Shown here: piece after piece, positions 43,901-53,474 of the stretch
Layout of the letters: the number at the start of each line of letters is the position of its first letter
Position numbering within the stretch: position 1 is the stretch's first letter
Origin: Diploscapter coronatus
Lineage: Eukaryota > Nematoda > Chromadorea > Rhabditida > Rhabditidae
Length of the DNA stretch: 64,000 bases
Assembly: GCA_964036155.1 (NCBI GenBank)
Contig: OZ038423.1
Coordinates: forward strand, 80,305,249 to 80,369,248
Direction: 5' to 3'
Program-made: the position numbers and the translations under genes
The notes under the pieces: generated by a model
What the model was told of the DNA's origin: nothing
Databases searched by the model: none
What the model saw: only the letters and a program-made list of their open reading frames with translations

Positions 43901-46900
43901 CACACTTTCGCCCTGCTTTCTTTCTTTAATTGTCTGTAACATGAATTGTTGTAAAATAATCAATTTCATTATCAGACTTCTCAAAACTCGACTCACAAAA
44001 GATAGCGTGTCATATCGAGAGAAAAAGATCATTTCTTCTTTATCTCTCTTGAAAAGATGCACTATTTTTGCGGGCCAAGTTTTGAGAGGTCTGTTCATTA
44101 CTTATATTTATTTATATGAAGGACATAATCAACCGACAACTTCATTTAGTCAGATATAGATAGTATTGCTTTGAAACTTATACAAATGTTTTCAGTTCAT
44201 CCTCTCCGTCCACCAGCCAGCCTACCCCACCGACTCATTCTACACTCAATTCATCATCGGCTGTGAACTCATTCATCGCTCAGGTACGAATAAAAATCTT
44301 CATTTTTTCAAAAATTTTAGCTAATTCTAAGCACCATTATTAGCGTTTATACTTAAATTTTAGTGATAAATTCGAATCTCTAGTAAAAAAACTATTTGAT
44401 TGCAGATAGTTTCCTCTGGAGGATCTTCGAATTCGTCAAATTCCCGACTCCCATTCGGATCGTCATCGACGATTTCCCCGTCGTCCGGATGCGTGAGGAC
44501 CACCCTCTCTCAGCAGTCCATCGATAAAATCAAAATCTGGATCAGGAAGGAGTGTACGTTGAAATACTTGAATTCGGAAAATATTTTATTTCGAAGAAAG
44601 CCCAAGAATAGCATCAAATGTTCATTTCTCGATTTTACTATTTTTTGTGAAACATGAAAAAATAGATGATGATTTTGCAAAAAAATACCCGAACATTTAT
44701 GAACTTATTGCGCAAATATTTTTACATAATTAATGATAATTTTCTTGGGGTTATCACCAAGAAAATTTTTAAAATTAACAAAAATAGCCCAATTTAGCGG
44801 AGCGAATCCTAAAGACGTATTTGGTGGACGCGGGCAGTGGCGCAGTGCTGGAGTGCTTGGAGTGGATTGCCAGCGAGCTGAACAAGAAGGACGTCGATGT
44901 CGGCACGGCGCCTTTGACACAGTTGTACGACATTTTGAAAACGGTAGATCTTCTTTAATTATGAAAAAAACTGTTTCAATGAAATTGACAAGAAACTAGT
45001 AGATTTTCTGCATTAATGCGCTTAAATCAACGAATCAGCACGCTTATTGGAAAGACAAGCTAAAAATGTCGACATTTTTGATGGATTTCAAAGAAAATGA
45101 TGGAAGTTTCATAGCGTTTTCCTTTAACTCAATTTTCGATTATGTTCGATAAAATAACGATTTTTCTAGGACGACGTGAGCGCATTCGAAATGACTCATT
45201 CCGGGGTGATCTCCGCACTGCACGAGTATTTGACGTCGGAAGGTGACCACATTCAACCACCGAGGAGGTTGAGACTCAGGCGTTTCGTCGCCATCTTCAT
45301 GCATTTGAGGGTAGGCATTTTTATTTTTATTTTCTTCAAGTATCAACAACCAAGAATCTTGCGCGGCGCTCTATCTTTAAGAATGAATTTTTAAATTTAT
45401 CAAAGTCACAGAGACCATTAAATTTTATTTTAATTTGTCGGTTTCATCCAATATATTAACTTTTCGAGAGTCTATTCATTAAAGGGAGTTGAAACTTATC
45501 AAAGCTATAATAAAATTAAATTCGATTTCAAATTTTTATACACCATGCTCTATCTAACGACTGCCATTTCCTGAAACTTGATTAGTTTAGAAAAATTTGA
45601 AACTTATCAAACTTTCTAAAAATTATCTTCTTTAGCCCGACAACCTGCGTCCTTCCGGAGTCGACGGCTGCTTCGAAGTGTTCTCCTCGTTGATTTCCAA
45701 ACTGCTCGCCTCCGTGGCTCAGTTGGAACAGTTCCAAGTCAAGGTAAGGAGCTATTTCTGGCGAAAATCCAAATTTATCATAATTTCTGAAAAGTTAATT
45801 ATTTTTGAAATCTAAAAATCAAATTTCTCAGGTGAACGACATGGGTGGAATCGTGACAGGAGCAAATGGTTGTTTGCGAGGAGCCCAGGCTCTGAGATTC
45901 TTCCAAAGCCATCAAATCAAGTGTCTGCTGAGACGACATCCCGACTGCCACGATCTCAGAGAGTACCACAGGAATGGAGGCAGCACGATTAAGGCGGGTT
46001 TTAGAAGCTTGAAAATAGAATATTTTGACGATCATCAGGGCTGGTTTTTATTTTTGAATCTAACCATCTCTACAACACGTATTATTGAAAGATCAGAGCT
46101 TTTCTATTTGTGATTTGATGGAACATATTTGAAATCAAATGGTGAAATTGATATTCTATTAAATAATTGTTACTTTCGAAAACTGATACATGCAAATTTC
46201 CATGAAACATCAATTTGAAAACATTCAGGTTGACCCATTCACCTCGATTTCCGCAATTGAGAAGTACCTCATCGACAAGGGAATCCACCGAGCGCATTCC
46301 GGCGAGGATTCGAGTGGAGAGGAGATGAGCGATGATGAAGAACCCAGAAGGGGAGACAACCAGGGGGTAGGTTTGACGCATTTTTAAGACCTGGAACGAT
46401 TTATGAAAGAATACAAGGTTCCTCTAAATTTTACTGCAAACAACACCAGACTCGATTTTGTATGTTTCGAAATTTTGGGTTAATAGAAAGTTCGGAACTT
46501 TTTGAGGAAAATAATCTTGATAGAAAACTTTCAACCTTCCAAGTAGCCGTTAGCCGAATTAAACTCATTTTTGAGTATCCATAAATGGACATAAATTTGA
46601 GAATTCGGCGTTTGATGAAAGCTAAAATTGCGTAGAGTCGTGTAGTTGAAGGTATTTGATAATGTTGAAAATCACTACTTTTTATGGAAACATACTTATT
46701 GAAATGGAAAATGGTGGTCTTTCAGGTCAACTCGGGAAACAGCAATCAGGCCTCGGGGAGTGGCTCAAACCAAGCGGGCGGTCAAGAAACGCGAATCGAG
46801 ATTCTGATTGGCGACACTCCGCTACCCAGCCATATGAGCGTGCTGCAGGTAAACACTTGGGAGTGTTTCAAAAATTCCGATAATTTTATACCTGTTTTCC

Positions 46901-49900
46901 AAAGTTCGATGCTCGTCCAATATTGATTAAAAGTTGAAGAAAATCTAGAAAAACGCATGGAATAATGCAAAATCCATGTTTCAAAGAAAATTATTGCACT
47001 AACAAAAATCATAGCTGGTGAATCAGGAAAACAACAAAACTTTTAGATATCGAAGAAAAATCTTGATATAACAAAAATATATTTTTTTAATTATGCTAAT
47101 TTGTGTTAATTTGCAAGTTCCAGGCGCTCCGCCAATACTCCAATCAGCTGGAAGATTCCTCGATTGGCAATGCGCTGTGGATGAACACCCACATTCTGTT
47201 GTATCGCTCGACGAACGCTCCCGCTCCGCCTACGCCTCAGTCCAGTCAGACACAGACTGCCAAAGAGAAGAAGCACAAAACCAACGATAAGGTTTGGCAG
47301 GGTAAGGATATTTTCTGTAAAAATTGAGGTTTTTGCACTCGTTGTAGATTCAGTTCTTGGGGGACTAAAATGAATGAGGAAGATCTCAATTAATTCACTA
47401 TGCGCATTCTTTGAAACCTATTTTTAAAGTTAGAATCTTTGGAAAAGCTTTAAAATTGTAGGAAAAACCATAACAATACCTGGATTGTTTATTACTGTAT
47501 CGGCCAAATGAAGTGTCAGTTCGTGGTGTTAAAGAGCGCCTTGCGAGAAATGCGCGTATGAACTATGCGTAAAGAGGATGGCTAGAGTGGCAGAAAAAGA
47601 ATCAGCGAGGAACAGTGAAAAGAGTGGTACGCAATTTCTTGTCTCTCGCTACTCTTCGACACGCGAACTGTCACTTAATTTGATTGATAAAATACATAGT
47701 AAACATTTAAGATAATTAGCGTTGAAACATATTTCTTCAGAGTAAAAGATAACAAATTTTCAGAAGGCGAATTAGCCAGTCACCCCTCTCTTCTGTGGTC
47801 GTATCTGGATGCCCAGGTAAATATAAAAGATAAATTTAATTCATTAGACCAAATTAACCTACTTTACGGTAAAGAATTCCAAACATTTCAAGCCCAAAAT
47901 CACTATCAATGATTAAACCAAGCTATAAATACGAAATTCAGCCAACTGAGAGTGGAAACTCTCTAGCCGATCCCTCGATGCCCTCGTTGCAACTCATCAG
48001 GGCCTTATACGGCCTGAACAGACATTGGTTCGCTCTGTTCGAAGATGAAAACGTCCTTCCAACTACTTATTCCCCGATTCTACCGCCTGCGTGAGTTTTT
48101 TCTTTTACTTTTTGAAAAAGTAGTCAAACCTGGATCTTCGGAAAAAGTAATAGATATTTTTAAAACTTTTAGCTAATGTTTTTTTTCAGAAAATTAGTTG
48201 ATATTTTGAAATTTGGTTCACACGCAATTCTAGATCATTGAGAATTTTAGAAGTATTGTAAGAGGAAAATTTGAAATTGTTGCTGCACCCAAAAGTACAG
48301 CGTCGATAATGTTTTCAAATGAAAAAGTGCATTTACAAAAGAAACGCGGAATCGTACTTTTCAAATGTGTTGTATTTTCAGAAGTTTCCACTCCGCGAAG
48401 CTGTCTTCTAAAGTGACTCGCCAACTTTCGGACTTCATTTCCGTCGCCACTCAGCAAATTCCTCAATGGACGACCGATTTGGTCAATTTCGTGTAAGTCA
48501 TTTTCTTCAAAATCAAAAAAGTTCTTCTCTAAACTATTTTTCAAAAATGACATAAAATATATCTTCAAGGCAAAGGATAGTCTGTTGAAGCTCTGTTTAC
48601 AAAATTTGCAAAAGAGTAATGTTTAGCCCGTTCCTGTTCCCGTTCTCTTTGCGCCGCTCGTTCATCTACTGCACGTCGTTCGGCAGGGATCGGGCCCTAA
48701 TGCACCTTGTCTCTCAGGTACCAAATAAAAAATGAAAATAGATTTTTGAGATCCAATATGATTTTTTAATTCGAGCCTAAAAATTTCGTTGTTTAGTCCG
48801 AGGGCGGTCACGGTGAAAACTCGGAAAGCGGCCGACTCACACACCGATTGGAGAAGAGGAAGTTGCTGGTGAAAAGGGATGACCTTCTAAAGACGTCTGA
48901 AGCCGCCCTCGCGAATAATGCTAGCTCGAGGTTGGATTTTCGATTTTTAAAAAGAAGCTTAATAAGTTGAGAAAATTTGTGAATCCACATCAATCATTCA
49001 CGAATTCCCCCCAACCGTTTCATAATAACATTAAAAAATTCGCATTTTCAGATGCGTTTCAAAATTGTGATAACTTTTGCTTGGAAATTCCCATTGAATC
49101 ACATTTTCACTGATTCTTAAAGATAAAAAAGATTGGAAGAATACATTTGCAGAGTGATGCTGGAGGTGAGTTTCGAGGGAGAAGCAGGCACGGGCTTCGG
49201 ACCAACTCTCGAATTCTACACAATGGTCTCCAAAGAGCTGCAAAATGCCGTCCTCAACATTTGGCATTCGAAAGAGACCACGATGGAAACTGAAGGTAGG
49301 AATTTTAACGGGGAAAATAGATGTTTCAAAAATTTCCGTCTTCTGTCAGAATTTCATTGATTTGATAGAGAATCGTTTTTTGGCGCAATTTAATATGACG
49401 GAAATAACAGCACTTTTCATCTAAGTCTCAGAATTTCATTTGATATTTCTAGAATTCGACAAAGTTATATTTTTCAGAAGGAGTCGCAAAGGAATACGTT
49501 GTAGCCCCATTCGGTCTCTATCCTCAGGTAAAATATTTAAAAATTCTCTATCCTAATTTGAACTCAAGCTTAAAAAATCTGATTTCAGGCCTGGTCGCAC
49601 TACGTCCGGAAAGATACGCAAAGAATTAAAAAATTCGAAATGATGGGCCGCTTGATGGGACAGGCCTTGGTTGACAGCCGAATGCTCGACCTGCCTTTGT
49701 CACCGATCTTCTTGCATTGGTTCGGGTTTTCCTATTTTTTAAAATAATTATTTTTGAAGATTTTTTCTTTATTAATGCAATATCTAGAAGATACAATTTT
49801 TCAACGTTTTCCATTTTCAAAAATTTTATCAAAGGAAGATTTGAAATCTGTCCAGTTTTTATTACTCTCATCTCCAATTACGATGCAGTAATGCTAGATC

Positions 49901-51908
49901 CATTAAAATTGAATCGGTGTCAAATTCAAACACATCAAAAATTTAAGACGAGCAATTTTCAGGCTCTCTGCCGAAAAACCGTCTCACCTTTCGCTGTCTC
50001 ATTTGGAGCAGCTGGACCCCCATCTCTACACTTCACTCAGGAATTTGTCTTTGGTAAGACATTATAAATTGAAATTTTAATTTTAATTTCGAACTAAACA
50101 AATGGAGCTAAACCAACTTAAATTTTGATTTTAGACTGATGAGGCAGAATTCGAGTTCCTTGAGACGTACTTCACGATGCCCGGCGATGAGTCGTTCGAA
50201 CTGATGAAAGGCGGCAAGAACAAGGCAGTCAACAAGCAAAATGCGCTCCAGTTCATCAAGGTAGTTTCTTGAAGGTTAAAAATACCCGATTTTCGAGTGG
50301 GTTTCAAAAGATAGCAAAATCTAAAATTGATATGCTAGTGTTATCAGACTGTTTTATATGTTTCAAAAATCGAGCTTGAATAATTTAATAAAACGTTGTG
50401 AGAGAGGAAAGGAGCACGTCGTCTTTTCCCCTCTCTCGAAACAATATGCTATTTTTTCTGTGGGTCGAGTTTGAAAACTTTGTTCAATCGATGGATATGA
50501 TAATTATTCTAACTTTTCAATTGCCTCGTAAAGAACTCACAAAATTTTCAGCTGGTCTCTCACTGGCGACTCTACGAGGGCGTGAACCGCGAGATGGAGG
50601 CTGTGCGGAGGGGATTTTCGCAGGTATGAAACTAAAAAAAATAATTTTTATAAAAATGCCTTTTCTTCCAGAAAACTAGAAACTGTAAAGTAAGAAAATG
50701 TCAAAAAATCAAATTTTAGGTCGTCAGTCCTTCCCTGCTCTCGGTTTTCCTGCCCGAAGAGCTCGACGAGCTGTTCTGCGGATCCAGCGATTATTCGGAG
50801 AAAACCTGGAGCCAGAGCGCCATTGCGCAGGCGATAAAGCCGGATCACGGGTAAATTGAGGTTTTTCGAGAAAAGTTCACTCAAGAAATTTTAAACCAAA
50901 AAAATTGAAATAAAAAAAATCAGAAATCAAAAGCCTGGATGAAAAATTTCTAAAAAAAATCCAAGTTACACAAGAAAATGTTTAAAAATGACGACAAAAT
51001 TAAAAATGAAATATATTTGTTCCAGCTACAACCACGACTCGGATCAGATCAAGTGGCTGGCGCAGATGTTGTCCTCATTCGGCAGGGAACAGCAGAGGAA
51101 CTTCGTTCAATTTGTCACTGGCTCGCCGAGGTGAGAATTCAAAATACACCGTCTTACATGCATTATCTTTTGAAAATAGTGCGGGAAAACGAGCGACGAA
51201 AGTTCTCTTTTCTCTGCTTCACAGTTTAAGGTATTATTGACTGGAGAGAACACGTCGATACTCAAAAATTACGTTATTTCTCTTCTACGCGACTCACTGC
51301 TTCGCTCCAAATGCGATTTCTGATTGTCGCGTGAATATCGACTTTGCTCTCCAGTCATCAATACGATAACATTCCGTTTTTTACACATTTTAAAAGTGAT
51401 TTTCCATGAAACATAAACAACTTGCGTTCGAAAAAATGTAAATTTGATCGATGATTTTTAATTTTTTTTCCAGATTGCCAGTTGGCGGTTTGCGAGCTCT
51501 CAACCCCCCTCTGACGGTGGTGAGGAAGAGCGGTGGTGGAGCGCACGGCCCCGTCGATCACGAGTTGCCCTCGGCTATGACTTGCTATAATTATCTCAAG
51601 GTGAGAGAACTAGTAAATTTCGAAAAAAAAGCGAATTAAAAACGTTTCAAGAAAAACTAACTATTATTCTGAAATTCTAACCTTGGTTGAGTCTCCTTTT
51701 CTTGGTTAGTAACTCTTTAAGATTCAAACAAATTCGAAAATACGTTTCAGTGAAATAGAAATCTTAAATTGTATCGATAAAATGCGATAAACTATTCAAC
51801 TGAAATTAAAATAAATATCTTCAGGTGCCCGCCTACTCTTCCTACGAAGTGTTCTGTGAACGATTCCAAGTGGCTTTGCGTTTCATCTACTCCTTCCATC
51901 TCACCTAA
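22950..51908 (+). CDS. hecd-1: TRIP12/Ufd4-type HECT E3 ubiquitin ligase
   Basis: A 54-exon model of 2020 aa (human TRIP12 is about 1992) with every phase closing; exon coordinates are in the four part entries below. Domain order is that of TRIP12: Ser-rich disordered N-terminus (1 to about 450), armadillo-type repeats (about 451-750), a WWE-like domain ([15 protein letters not shown]), a helical and low-complexity middle, and a C-terminal HECT domain (about 1668-2020) with catalytic Cys about 1988 in MTCYNYLK. The family attaches ubiquitin to substrates in the ubiquitin-fusion-degradation and N-degron-like pathways, mainly in the nucleus. The C. elegans name hecd-1 (C34D4.14) is from memory and less certain than the family. 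The start is the first ATG after TTTCTGCAG at 22937. Intron 36 has a GC donor. Introns 9 and 13 are 4.5 and 3.7 kb, while most downstream introns are far shorter. Confidence 0.92.
24328..24375. mobile_element. Short CAGGGCTGTAAAT-family palindrome, copy 1 (intron 5)
   Basis: AGGGCTGTAAATG on the left and ATTTACAGCCCT on the right flank GACACGCGCGTGTC, making a 48-bp near-perfect hairpin. It shares its ends with the element at 42842-42924. CAGGG ends are typical of hAT elements. Confidence 0.7.
25649..25789. mobile_element. MITE family C, copy 3 (HECT ligase intron 8)
   Basis: Starts TATCGTTGATTGGAAAG and ends with inverted TTCTTCCAATCAATAATA; contains GCATCAATTAGAAATCGAA and GAATATCGACGCG in the same arrangement as 2424-2569. 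Confidence 0.75.
25962..30495. other. 4.5-kb intron 9 of the HECT ligase gene
   Basis: No exon-like frame on either strand and no recognisable RNA gene. It is rich in T- and A-runs, with a pyrimidine-rich tandem-like stretch at 29200-29400 in which ATGCTATTT or ACGCTATTT recurs about every 45-60 bp. A purine-rich mirror of this type lies at 29510-29630. Otherwise I see nothing structured. Confidence 0.55.
29215..29400. repeat. Degenerate tandem pyrimidine-rich repeat with GCTATTT
   Basis: Three units read roughly TTTTTCTCTC, then AAATTAAATGCTATTT, ATTACATGCTATTT and ATTACACGCTATTT. The same TCTCT plus GCTATTTC pattern recurs at 33265-33560 and 36130-36260 in other introns of this gene. Confidence 0.45.
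30885..31017. mobile_element. MITE family D, copy 2 (HECT ligase intron 10)
   Basis: Starts CAGACTTGGGACGCTTTCCA and ends GAAAAGCGTCTCAACGTCTG, TIRs of about 27 bp. The interior is almost identical to 17562-17693. Flanks ATTAGACT and ATTGACTG are similar with a one-base shift, possibly a decayed 8-bp duplication. Confidence 0.85.
33265..33560. repeat. Pyrimidine-rich tract with repeated CTATTTC (HECT ligase intron 11)
   Basis: Almost 300 bp of C/T-rich sequence on the plus strand with recurring blocks ACCATTTCTC, CACTATTTTCTC, CACTATTTCTCG, ATACTATTTCG and AGTATTTCTCC separated by about 35-60 bp and by TCTCTAAC-type words. It looks like a degenerate tandem repeat rather than a coding exon. 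Confidence 0.45.
34470..38202. other. 3.7-kb intron 13 of the HECT ligase gene
   Basis: Contains the family A MITE at 35281-35500 and a pyrimidine-rich stretch with CACGCTATTTC and GTACTATTTCG at 36130-36260. No exon-like sequence or RNA gene recognised elsewhere in it. Confidence 0.55.
35281..35500. mobile_element. MITE family A, copy 2 (HECT ligase intron 13)
   Basis: A 220-bp element with inverted ends ATCAATGACCGATAACTTGA and TCAAGTTTTATCGGTCATTG. It matches the reverse complement of 2227-2423. The centre has GCATATGCAATGCATAC. Confidence 0.8.
38621..38741. mobile_element. MITE family G, copy 1 (HECT ligase intron 15)
   Basis: The ends CAGACTTTTCAAAATTCGAC and the complement CAGACTTCTCAAAACGTGAC form TIRs. 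The core reads GAGAGAAAAGAGCATGTTTT followed by ATCTCTCAGAAAGGTGCACT, the family hallmark. Confidence 0.75.
39562..39677. mobile_element. TIR element CTGTATTATA (HECT ligase intron 18)
   Basis: CTGTATTATACGCCTCCGG at the left and the complement of GACGGTATATAATACAG at the right; inner ACACCGAA and TTCGGTGT also pair. It is about 116 bp with a C/T-rich centre. Single copy here. Confidence 0.65.
41619..41820. mobile_element. MITE family F, copy 1 (HECT ligase intron 23)
   Basis: Read as the reverse complement, it starts GAAGTGGCAGTTCGTGTG, then TTAAAGAGCGTCTT and GCGCGTATGAACTA, matching the copy at 47503-47683 in order over most of its length. Confidence 0.7.
42842..42924. mobile_element. hAT-like MITE with perfect 8-bp target duplication (HECT ligase intron 26)
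   Basis: Starts CAGGGATGCAAATGTTTAGA and ends with the inverted CTAGACATTTACAGCCCTG. The 8 bp on each side are identical, GAAATGAT at 42834-42841 and 42925-42932. CAGGG termini plus an 8-bp duplication identify a hAT-superfamily insertion. It starts 20 bp inside the intron. Confidence 0.88.
43973..44093. mobile_element. MITE family G, copy 2, with target duplication (HECT ligase intron 30)
   Basis: The ends CAGACTTCTCAAAACTCGAC and the complement CAGACCTCTCAAAACTTGGC. Flanks TTCATTAT and TTCATTAC agree at 7 of 8 bases, as for hAT insertion. The core reads CGAGAGAAAAAGATCATTTC, then TATCTCTC and GATGCACTATTTTTGC. Confidence 0.8.
47503..47683. mobile_element. MITE family F, copy 2 (HECT ligase intron 39)
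   Basis: Starts CCAAATGAAGTGTCAGTTCG and ends with inverted CGCGAACTGTCACTTAATTTG-like sequence. It matches the reverse complement of 41619-41820. Confidence 0.7.
50345..50482. mobile_element. MITE family G, copy 3, degenerate (HECT ligase intron 49)
   Basis: Starts CAGACTGTTTTATATG; the core GAGAGAGGAAAGGAGCACGT followed by CCCCTCTCTCGAAACAATAT and CTGTGGGTCGAG is that of family G. The right terminal repeat is weak, so the boundary near 50482 is approximate. Confidence 0.55.
51232..51364. mobile_element. MITE family C, copy 4 (HECT ligase intron 52)
   Basis: Starts TATTATTGACTGGAGAGAAC and ends with the inverted CTCTCCAGTCATCAATAC. It matches 3512-3645 in the same orientation, including CAAAAATTACG and GTGAATATCGAC. 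Confidence 0.75.
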
Positions 51909-53474
51909 AATTTTGGGTAAATATATATGTCACCCGAATTTCGTATACTCTAAAACCCAACATCAACACCCACCTCTGATCTATTAGAAGACTCCCCTCC
52001 TTCTAATAGAAGTCTCCCCAGGGTTCTAATTTAACTGACTCATATATGGATATTCAATTTCCATTTCAGGCGGGTCAATTCGAATTTATGCAGGGTTTTT
52101 GAAAATTAAACTATCCCAGACAGTTGTCTGAACATATCTTTCAACATGGGATTAGCGATTTTATTGACGTCAAAACCCTGTAAACCTACTCGCGAAATTT
52201 TCCTCATATAGGTGCTTTCTGATGTTTGGAATTTTTCATCACCATAATTGTTCGATTTCTGGAAAGATCACTCAGATAATAAATCGAAGATGTATCCCCC
52301 TTTTGAAAAAGACTAGAAGGTGAACTCTCCAAGAAATCTAAAAATTCATTTCTTTCACGAAAAATCGTGAGCTCTGTAATTTTATTCCCTATTTTAATTT
52401 TAACGAAATCATCGCTAATTTTGGGTCCATGTCTCAGTCGAGTTCTTTGAATCGTCTTGTGTGTATGTATTTTGTATTTTTTGTTATCAAGAAGAATTGC
52501 AAATGGAGCGGAGCCAGGCATGGAAAACCGCGCCTCACCCTTGCAAAGTATCAAGCAATAATCATATTTTGATTAGGGCAGGGAAATTTGACATAGAAGG
52601 AAATTTATTGATTTTCTAGTTGCCAAGTTTCACTGCCTATTTTATGGTGTACGAGCTCTAGTTTTCTTTCCTCTCTAAAATTATTGTAGTTTATTTCTAA
52701 AATAGTGCGTTTTTGTCAAACACGATGAGCAATAAAATGTGATTTAAAATTGTGAGATGTTGATCTTCGTACAGCAAAATATTTTATTAGCATGAAAACA
52801 TTGAAAAAAATGCATGAAAAGTAATGTGAAAGCTTTCATTCCTCTAAATGAATTTTTCCATTCCCGCCGGAATGGAATTCGTTCAGCTAAGAAATGGGTC
52901 TTTTCAATTACCTTAATTTATTTACTTAGTCTCTCTAAGTAAATTGCTACTTAACCCTAAGTAATGTGACTTTATCTTTCTGAACTTGATAAATTTTCAC
53001 TTCATTGCGATTTTTTCCTGCTGTAAATTAGAATAAAGCTACTATTATTTATTGCATGCTCAACAAAGTATCATAAAAACTAAACGAAAATATATGACAG
53101 ATTGCTTCGTTAGAAAATCTAGAATTAAGAAAATCCTATTAATCCTAGAAAATTCAATAGATAAAGCTCTAAATAATAGAAATCTCTAAAATATCAAATT
53201 TGAACTAATGAAATTCGTTTTTAAAGAGCCAGTTCGCACCCATATGTGAAAAAATGTCATGGAGATGTTTCACTTATTTGAGAAGAAAATTCGGCTATTT
53301 TCCGAGGAAATTTTAATTTTCCTACAAATATGTCGAAAAAGACAACTTTGTTCTTCAAATAACCTGATATATGCTTTGAGCAAACTTCTCGTTCAAAAAT
53401 ATTAGCTGAAAAAATTATAACTAAATATTTTGAGGGATACTCGAATTTCTAGAATTTTAGGGGAAAACCCCTTA
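51909..53474. other. 3' UTR and convergent spacer between HECT ligase and ornithine carrier
   Basis: No coding signal. The HECT gene's 3' UTR begins here with a perfect hairpin at 51980-52010. An AATAAA lies at about 52731, and the minus-strand gene's candidate signal (TTTATT on plus) at about 53048. A short palindromic block around TTACTTAGTCTCTCTAAGTAA lies near 52920-52945. Confidence 0.5.
51980..52010 (+). other. Perfect 11-bp stem RNA hairpin in the HECT ligase 3' UTR
   Basis: TCTATTAGAAG and CTTCTAATAGA are exact complements around a 9-nt loop ACTCCCCTC, starting 72 nt after the stop codon. It could be a regulatory RNA structure; function unknown. Confidence 0.6.

Larger units (their letters stand above)
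42026..48930 (+). other. hecd-1: HECT ligase exons 24-44: middle region
   Basis: Exons 42026-42158, 42411-42514, 42745-42821, 43026-43113, 43273-43401, 43510-43682, 43728-43841, 44196-44283, 44406-44553, 44798-44943, 45170-45310, 45636-45743, 45832-45993, 46229-46366, 46726-46848, 47124-47301, 47764-47816, 47942-48090, 48382-48492, 48627-48717, 48798-48930. Helical stretches alternate with charged and Ser-rich linkers (exons 29-32). Conserved TRIP12 landmarks include [27 protein letters not shown], and the pre-[24 protein letters not shown]. Exon 36 ends before a GC donor. Confidence 0.88.
49153..51908 (+). other. hecd-1: HECT ligase exons 45-54: HECT catalytic domain
   Basis: Exons 49153-49295, 49478-49527, 49589-49719, 49963-50053, 50135-50260, 50552-50623, 50720-50850, 51026-51130, 51474-51600, 51825-51908. 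N-lobe: [20 protein letters not shown] and [19 protein letters not shown]-lobe: [29 protein letters not shown] and the thioester site [17 protein letters not shown], with catalytic Cys about residue 1988. It ends in the usual short aromatic tail. No catalytic residue is missing, so the enzyme should be active. Confidence 0.95.
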
